Shown here: in pieces, positions 62,535-64,000 of the stretch
How the letters are laid out: each line of letters starts with the position of its first letter
How positions within the stretch are numbered: position 1 is the stretch's first letter
Assembly (NCBI RefSeq): GCF_900142845.1
Contig: NZ_FSRU01000002.1
Location: forward strand, 2,356,001 to 2,420,000
Length of the DNA stretch: 64,000 nt
Source: Paraburkholderia phenazinium
GTDB taxonomy: Bacteria > Pseudomonadota > Gammaproteobacteria > Burkholderiales > Burkholderiaceae
Reading direction: 5' to 3'
Made by a program: the position numbers and the translations under genes
Notes under the pieces: generated by a model
What the model saw: the letters and a program-made list of their open reading frames with translations, nothing else
Told to the model about the DNA's origin: nothing
Databases searched by the model: none

Positions 62535-64000
62535 TCAGATCACTTTAAGCATGCCCATCATGCCGAGGTCCTCGTGTTCGAGGATGTGGCAGTGGAACAT
62601 CCGCTCGCCCGCCTGGTTCTGCATCGTAGCGATGCGCACCGTTTCACCCGGTTGCACGTTGACGGTATCGCGCCACGCCAGATAAGGCTCAGGTGTCACG
62701 ACACCCTCCTGTTCGCGCTCGAGTATCTGAAATTGCGTGCCGTGCAGATGGAACGGGTGATCCATATCCGTGCGGTTTTCAATCGACCAGCGTTCGACCT
62801 CGCCGCGGCGGCTGGTCAGCGTGATGCGCCGGGGATCGAAGCTCGCGCCGTTGATCATGAAGGTCATGCCGGCAGGCATGCCGTTGCGGGATGCGCCGGG
62901 ACGGTGCATCGCGGCCATGTCCATCCGCTCCGAAAACACCACGGATTTTTGGCTGACGGGCGCTCCGAGTGGGGATATCTCACGCAGCGTCGTGGGAATG
63001 GCTACCGCGCGACCGGGCGCGTTTGGCGTGCGCGGTTCGAACTGCACGTCGGCAAGCGGGTGGGCGGAATCGGGCGGCAGGCTGCCGTGCGACATGGCCA
63101 TCTTGCGGCGGTCGTAGACCTCGGCGCTCAGGATTGCGCGCGCAGACTGGGCAGACGTCGCGGACCGGTCTGGCTGCGCAGATTCGCCGGATTGCGGCTG
63201 TCCTTCGGGCTCGCGCGTCCCCCCGACGCTCCGGACAATCAACTCTGCACGCTCGCCGGGCGCCAGCAACAGCTCGGTCAGGCCTTCGCGCGCCTGCTGC
63301 AGCAGGCCACCGTCCGTCCCCACTTGCGCAAAGGTGCGCCCCTTCCCTAGCGACAATCTCAGATAGCGGGCATTGCAGGCATTCCATACGCGCCAGCGTT
63401 CGTCCGCCGCCATCACGATGAGCGGACGCCGCGCGCCGTTGACCAGCACGAACTGCCCTTCGCGGCCGTTCATCCAGTCCATCATGTCGTTCGGCGCAAT
63501 CGTGCCGTCGCTCGCGAGCTTCAGATCGGAGAAGAACAGATGGCGCTCGGGCCAGCCGGCGAGCGGATCGACGGCCGCGCGGACCACGATCGGCCCCGCG
63601 AGTCCGCGAAACACCTGTTCGGCCGACATCATATGCGGATGAGGGTGATACCAGTAAGTGCCGGCGCTGCCCGGCGGCAGTGTGAAGCGGTAGATGCGCG
63701 AGGCGCCCGGCGCGACCGGGTCCGACGGATTGCCGTCCTGGTCCGGCGGCACCGGCAAACCGTGCCAATGGATCGTCGACGCTTGTGGCAAGCGGTTCAC
63801 GAAGCGGATTTCAACCGTGTCACCCTCGCGCACATCGATCAGCGGTCCGACAACCTGGCCTTGCATGGCCGCGGTGTCCGGATGGTCGCCGGCCTGTCCG
63901 TACTGCCAGAAGGTCGTCGGGTGGCCGGGCATGAGCGTATGTTGCGCCGGTTGCGCGACCAGCGTGGCCCGGAACACGCCCGCCTCACGGCTTTCGTTGA
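62535..64000 (-). CDS. multicopper oxidase (5' end outside the window)
   Basis: The frame stays open to the window edge, so the signal peptide and first residues are missing; about 488 residues are visible. All four copper-binding blocks are present: HWHGLPVP, WYHPHPHMM, HPFHLHGTQF and HCHILEHEDLGMMGM. They supply the type 1 copper and the trinuclear centre. The HEDLGMM end and the Met-rich stretch MDMAAMHRPGASRNGMPAGM suggest a periplasmic CueO- or CotA-type oxidase acting in copper tolerance or on metal and phenolic substrates. It is convergent with the cold-shock gene. Confidence 0.92.
   Translation of the reverse strand, partial: NESREAGVFRATLVAQPAQHTLMPGHPTTFWQYGQAGDHPDTAAMQGQVVGPLIDVREGDTVEIRFVNRLPQASTIHWHGLPVPPDQDGNPSDPVAPGASRIYRFTLPPGSAGTYWYHPHPHMMSAEQVFRGLAGPIVVRAAVDPLAGWPERHLFFSDLKLASDGTIAPNDMMDWMNGREGQFVLVNGARRPLIVMAADERWRVWNACNARYLRLSLGKGRTFAQVGTDGGLLQQAREGLTELLLAPGERAELIVRSVGGTREPEGQPQSGESAQPDRSATSAQSARAILSAEVYDRRKMAMSHGSLPPDSAHPLADVQFEPRTPNAPGRAVAIPTTLREISPLGAPVSQKSVVFSERMDMAAMHRPGASRNGMPAGMTFMINGASFDPRRITLTSRRGEVERWSIENRTDMDHPFHLHGTQFQILEREQEGVVTPEPYLAWRDTVNVQPGETVRIATMQNQAGERMFHCHILEHEDLGMMGMLKVI

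Overview
The window reads as part of the main chromosome of a Burkholderiaceae bacterium, most likely Paraburkholderia. The grounds are uniformly high GC, many long antisense open frames typical of such GC, beta-proteobacterial gene orders (fkpB-ispH; rpmB-rpmG next to radC; ribF-ileS-lspA-coaBC-dut; clpS-clpA next to a cold-shock gene), an acoXABC acetoin operon, and an intergenic repeat that I associate from memory with Paraburkholderia genomes. Most of the window is core metabolism. I see no prophage, integrase, transposase, CRISPR array, rRNA or replication origin.

Layout. 1-10 kb: the tail of a YggT gene, a 1005-residue Sel1-repeat protein, a lipoprotein beside a 0.7 kb AT-richer gap, tRNA-Gly(CCC), trmB, uppP, a YceB-like lipoprotein, a YkgJ-like cysteine-cluster protein, hemN and tRNA-Leu(CAA). 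10-17 kb: acetoin catabolism. acoX-acoA-acoB-acoC read leftward from a textbook sigma-54 promoter, and the activator gene acoR is divergent. 17-22.5 kb: aroP, poxB, a 770-bp intergenic giant inverted repeat and an MFS exporter. 22.6-28.4 kb: a MocR-type regulator divergent from an enolase-superfamily enzyme and a complete betaine-type ABC importer, probably one catabolic module. 28.5-33.8 kb: rsuA, a small membrane protein, an SDR-like protein, a ferredoxin-type reductase, argD behind an apparent arginine attenuator, and a YpeA-like acetyltransferase. 33.8-38.5 kb: livHMGF branched-chain amino acid transport plus an internally deleted livK-like gene. 39-46.4 kb: ispH, fkpB, radC, rpmB, rpmG and the NAD synthesis genes nadB, nadC and nadA. 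46.4-51.3 kb: fatty acid desaturase, MscS channel, an RsmB-type RNA methyltransferase and purN. 51.4-58.9 kb: ribF, ileS, lspA, coaBC, a flavin monooxygenase and dut, all rightward. 58.9-64 kb: clpA and clpS (leftward), a cold-shock gene with a long leader, and a multicopper oxidase cut by the window end.

The most interesting signal is upstream of argD (31.8-32.06 kb). A promoter is followed, with almost no 5' leader, by a 16-codon reading frame with four consecutive arginine codons. Next come an antiterminator fold and a mutually exclusive, strong intrinsic terminator, and then argD. This is the architecture of ribosome-mediated attenuation, here apparently sensing arginine. Other points worth checking are the sigma-54/AcoR control region, the betaine-linked enolase-superfamily cluster, the decayed livK copy and the giant inverted repeat upstream of poxB.
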